From Acidovorax sp. DW039 (GTDB taxonomy: Bacteria > Pseudomonadota > Gammaproteobacteria > Burkholderiales > Burkholderiaceae_C): a stretch of 64,000 nt of DNA. The notes under the pieces were generated by a model. That model saw only the letters and a program-made list of their open reading frames with translations. It was not told the origin of the DNA and ran no database searches. Positions 61,459-64,000 of the stretch are shown here, in pieces (the first letter of the stretch is position 1; every line of letters begins with the position of its first letter). Location: the NCBI RefSeq assembly GCF_037101375.1, contig NZ_AP029019.1, positions 62,001-126,000 of the forward strand. Reading direction: 5' to 3'. A program made the translations under genes and the position numbers.

Positions 61459-62249
61459 CCAACGCCTCTACTCCTACCGATCTGGCGCGTCCCCCTGAGG
61501 AGGCCCGCGTCTGCATTGTCGCCATCACCCGCCACGGCGCGGCACAGGCAGCCCAGCTGGCGCGCGATCTGCCTGACGCTCACATCTGCACCGCCGCCAA
61601 GTTTGCGCAGGTGTTTGACGGTCTGCCCAACCCCATGCGTGCCTACGACGGCGCTTTGCGCGACGAGATGGCGCCCCTGTTTGCGGGCTACGACCAGCTG
61701 GTGTTCTTTGTCTCGCTGGGTGCCGTGGTGCGCCTGATTGCCCCGGTGCTCAAGTCCAAGGACGAAGACCCCGGCGTGACGGTGGTGGACGATGCGGGGC
61801 AGTTCGTCATCCCTGTGCTTTCGGGCCATGTGGGCGGTGCCAATGCCATGAGCGAGCGCATTGCCGACCTGCTGGGTGCCACGCCCGTGCTCACCACCGC
61901 ATCCGATGTGGGCAAGACCATTCCCGTGGACATTCTGGGTCGCCACCTGGGCTGGCAGGTGCAGGCCCCCAAGATCAACATCACCCGCGTGTCGGCCCAT
62001 GTGGTCAATGGCGAGCCTATTGCCCTGGTGCAAGAGGCAGGCAGCACGCGCTGGTGGACCCGGCCCACGCCGCTGCCCGCCAATGTGGAATGCCTCACCG
62101 CGTTTGCGCAGGTGCGACCCGATCACCACAAGGCCGTGCTGTGGGTGACCCACGCCGAGGTGCCGGGCAGCCTGTGGGCCGACTGGGCCGAGCGCCTGGT
62201 GGTGTACCGCCCGCCGGTGGGGCAGGCTGCAGACGCCACCACGGCCTGA
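61455..62249 (+). CDS. cbiG: Cobalt-precorrin-5A hydrolase, CbiG N-terminal and central domains
   Basis: A 264-residue protein covering the CbiG N-terminal and central domains: VFFVSLGAVVRLIAPVLKSK, DPGVTVVDDAGQFVIPVLSG and HVGGANAMSERIADLLGA. CbiG opens the delta-lactone of cobalt-precorrin-5A, releasing acetaldehyde. The usual C-terminal domain is missing and is encoded by the next gene, so CbiG is split here. Confidence 0.9.
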   Translation: MTNASTPTDLARPPEEARVCIVAITRHGAAQAAQLARDLPDAHICTAAKFAQVFDGLPNPMRAYDGALRDEMAPLFAGYDQLVFFVSLGAVVRLIAPVLKSKDEDPGVTVVDDAGQFVIPVLSGHVGGANAMSERIADLLGATPVLTTASDVGKTIPVDILGRHLGWQVQAPKINITRVSAHVVNGEPIALVQEAGSTRWWTRPTPLPANVECLTAFAQVRPDHHKAVLWVTHAEVPGSLWADWAERLVVYRPPVGQAADATTA

Positions 62250-62252
62250 GCC

Positions 62253-62717
62253 ATGTCTGATTTTGCAAGCCATCCCCCCGCGCTGGTGGTGCCCACCTTG
62301 GCCATTGGCCTGGGTTGCGACCGGGGCACGCCCCTGGCCACGGTGCAGCAATGCCTGCAGCAGGCCCTGGCGCTGGTGGGCGGCGTGCTGGCCGATGTGG
62401 CGGTGCTGGCGAGCATTGAAGCCAAGGCCGACGAAGCCGCCTTTTTGCAACTGGCCGCGCAGCATGGCTGGCCCCTGCAGTGGTACAACGCCGCGCAACT
62501 GGCCGCTGTGCCTGTGCCCAACCCGTCGGCCACCGTGCAGCGCTACATGGGCACCCCCTCGGTGAGCGAAGCCGCTGCCCTGCTGGCTGCACGGGCCGAT
62601 CTGCGCGCCCTGGTGGTGGAGAAGCACAAGTTTCGCGGGCCCGATGGCAAGAACGCCACCGTGTCCATCGCCCGCATGGCGGCACCGTTGCCTCATCCCG
62701 ATTCATCCCCGTCTTGA
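62253..62717 (+). CDS. cobE: CobE / CbiG C-terminal-domain protein
   Basis: A 154-residue protein matching the CobE/CbiG_C domain: LAIGLGCDRGTPLATVQQCL near the start, then SIEAKADEAAFLQLAAQHGW and MGTPSVSEAAALLAA. It begins three bases after the cbiG stop and probably works with it. CobE function is undefined in aerobic organisms. Confidence 0.9.
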   Translation: MSDFASHPPALVVPTLAIGLGCDRGTPLATVQQCLQQALALVGGVLADVAVLASIEAKADEAAFLQLAAQHGWPLQWYNAAQLAAVPVPNPSATVQRYMGTPSVSEAAALLAARADLRALVVEKHKFRGPDGKNATVSIARMAAPLPHPDSSPS

Positions 62718-62747
62718 TCCCCGTCCGTTTTTTGAAAGGAAATCTCC

Positions 62748-63413
62748 ATGCACATCGAAATCGGCATCCTCTCGCCCGAAAAGCTGGCCTACGCTGGCGT
62801 AGCCGCCACCGCACTCTTGGGCACCCATGCCTTGGGCCTGCTCAAAAGCCCCACTGCCTGGCTGCGCACAGCGCTGGCCGCGTTCTTCTTCAGCGTGCTG
62901 ATGCAGGCGTGGCACCTGCCCGTGGGCCCGTCAGAACTGCACCTGGTGGGGGCCATGCCCGTATACCTGCTGTTTGGTTTCATCCCCACGCTGTTTGGCT
63001 TTGGCCTGGGCCTGCTGGTGCAAGCCTTGGTGTTTGAGCCACAAGACATGGCCCACCTGGCCGTCAACTTCCTGAGCCTGGCCGTGCCGTTGGTCACCGT
63101 GCACCACACTCTGGGCAAGAAGATGCAAGGCATCAGCGTGGCTAATGTGCTCAAGCTCGACGCCGTGTACTACGCAGGCGTGACGCTGATGGTGGGCTTC
63201 TGGCTGTCCATCAGCAACGATGCCGCCCCCGTGGCCGACTGGGCGCTGTTTGCGGCCTCGTACACCAGCCTGGTCGCCATCGAGCCATTGCTGACCATCG
63301 GCCTGGTGGCCTTGGCAGGCCGCTTGCAAGGCAATCGTTGGCTGACGGCTTGCATTGACGAAGGCCTGCTGCGCCGCGCAGCCCCCGCAGTCTCCGCTGC
63401 AGCGTCGGCTTGA
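62748..63413 (+). CDS. cbiM: Energy-coupling factor transporter substrate-binding permease CbiM
   Basis: A 221-residue membrane protein. It begins MHIEIGILSPEK, the N-terminal metal-binding segment of CbiM-type cobalt (or nickel) ECF transporters, where the free N-terminus and His2 bind Co2+. Several transmembrane helices follow (HLVGAMPVYLLFGFIPTLFG). The partners CbiN, CbiQ and CbiO are not seen in the window. AAAGGAAA is a good ribosome binding site. Confidence 0.85.
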   Translation: MHIEIGILSPEKLAYAGVAATALLGTHALGLLKSPTAWLRTALAAFFFSVLMQAWHLPVGPSELHLVGAMPVYLLFGFIPTLFGFGLGLLVQALVFEPQDMAHLAVNFLSLAVPLVTVHHTLGKKMQGISVANVLKLDAVYYAGVTLMVGFWLSISNDAAPVADWALFAASYTSLVAIEPLLTIGLVALAGRLQGNRWLTACIDEGLLRRAAPAVSAAASA

Positions 63414-63433
63414 TCTGCACAAGGGCTGACCCC

Positions 63434-64000
63434 ATGACCGCAGGAAAAATCATGCTCGTGGGCATTGGCCCCGGCAGCACCGAGCATATGACGGCGCGCG
63501 CCCGCGCCGCCATTGCTGAAGCCGACACCATCATCGGCTACGTCACCTACATCAAGCTGGTGGCCGATCTCATTGAAGGCAAGGAGATCATCCGCAAGTC
63601 CATGACCGAGGAGCTGGACCGTGCCATTGAAGCGCTGGCCCGTGCCCGCGAGGGCAAGAAGGTGGCGCTCATCTCTTCGGGCGATGCAGGCGTGTACGGC
63701 ATGGCCGGGCCCACGTTTGAGGTGCTGTTCCAGGCCGGGTGGACACCGCCCGCGGTGGACGAGAACGGTGTGCCCGAAGCGGGCGGCATCGTGGTGGAGG
63801 TGGTGCCCGGTGCCTCGGCCCTCAACAGCTGCGCAGCTCTGGTGGGCGCGCCGCTCACGCATGACTTCTGCGCCATCTCGCTGTCAGACTTGCTCACACC
63901 CTGGCCCACCATTGCGCGCAGACTGGATGCCGTGGCTTACTCCGATTTTGTGGTGGCCCTCTACAACCCCAAAAGCGGCCGCCGCACGCGGCAGATTGTG
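63434..64000 (+). CDS. cobJ: Precorrin-3B/cobalt-factor III C17-methyltransferase, N-terminal part (runs off window)
   Basis: 189 residues of a CobJ/CbiH-type methylase, open at the window end. Signatures: IMLVGIGPGSTEHMTARARA, DTIIGYVTYIKLV and ALISSGDAGVYGMAGPTFEV. It catalyses ring contraction with C17 methylation. Any C-terminal iron-sulfur or fused domain lies outside. It is the eleventh gene-length frame after the riboswitch region and shares the same direction. Confidence 0.92.
   Translation, partial: MTAGKIMLVGIGPGSTEHMTARARAAIAEADTIIGYVTYIKLVADLIEGKEIIRKSMTEELDRAIEALARAREGKKVALISSGDAGVYGMAGPTFEVLFQAGWTPPAVDENGVPEAGGIVVEVVPGASALNSCAALVGAPLTHDFCAISLSDLLTPWPTIARRLDAVAYSDFVVALYNPKSGRRTRQIV

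Noticed and set aside
1..64000. tRNA, rRNA or complete insertion sequences
   Set aside because: I scanned for tRNA-like cloverleaf motifs, rRNA signatures and transposase motifs by eye and found none; a dedicated tRNA search would be decisive.

Overview
The window is high-GC bacterial chromosome. Gene content and repeats suggest a betaproteobacterium of the family Comamonadaceae (Acidovorax-like). The main reasons are the order mnmG-rsmG-lysE-parA-(hydrolase)-parB with canonical parS sites, an Lpo-type envelope operon, and many copies of a short intergenic palindrome of a kind I associate with Comamonadaceae genomes. This is inference from family recognition; no database search was run.

Layout. 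1-6.2 kb: end of a gamma-carbonic-anhydrase-like gene, a diguanylate cyclase, a cobalamin-binding radical SAM protein, a small hypothetical protein, and a divergent MFS exporter/LysR pair. 6.25-7.1 kb: an AT-rich gene-free island. 7.1-15.3 kb: dinG, yjdM (phnA), a pyridoxamine-oxidase-like stress protein, a DnaQ-like exonuclease and a 1328-residue WG-repeat protein. 15.4-19.4 kb: a leucine-rich leader peptide and attenuator-like region in front of leuA, an NlpC/P60 lipoprotein and aroG. 19.5-24.1 kb: a giant multi-sensor GGDEF/EAL protein.

24.1-25.5 kb carries no gene. It holds two diverged copies, about 747 bp apart, of a module resembling a bacterial replication-origin core: an AT-rich stretch, a run of TAG-type triplets (DnaA-trio-like), 14 bp, a DnaA box, and a perfect DnaA box 118-119 bp further on. 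A further perfect box follows. No dnaA gene lies anywhere in the window. parAB and five parS-like sites lie 11-24 kb away, so this could be the chromosome origin or an origin-derived DnaA-binding locus.

25.5-34 kb: a Spy/CpxP-type protein, rdgC, a periplasmic glycerophosphodiesterase, a CueR/CopZ/CopA copper-efflux locus with two MerR-type 19-bp-spacer promoters, and a chemoreceptor followed by a 298-bp MITE-like inverted-repeat element. 34.4-42.9 kb is mostly on the minus strand: hemerythrin (plus strand), an old yellow enzyme, a glutathione S-transferase, a class II aldolase, and an ECF41-type sigma factor with its carboxymuconolactone decarboxylase partner, both behind matching promoters. 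It also has a YkgJ-like Cys cluster protein, a DsbA-like oxidoreductase next to a secreted Cys-rich tandem-repeat protein, and an FMN reductase. 43.1-50.1 kb: mnmG, rsmG, lysE-like, parA, hydrolase, small membrane protein, parB and a methyltransferase. 50.5-55.1 kb: an envelope lipoprotein/LpoB/CsgG-like operon.

55.1 kb to the end: a sigma70-type promoter, a cobalamin riboswitch and a tightly overlapping early-cobalt (anaerobic-type) corrin-ring operon: cobM/cbiF, cbiX, cobH/cbiC, cbiD, cbiET, cobI/cbiL, cbiG and cobE as separate genes, cbiM, and cobJ/cbiH running off the window. Together these take sirohydrochlorin through cobalt insertion and ring contraction, under B12 feedback at the RNA level.
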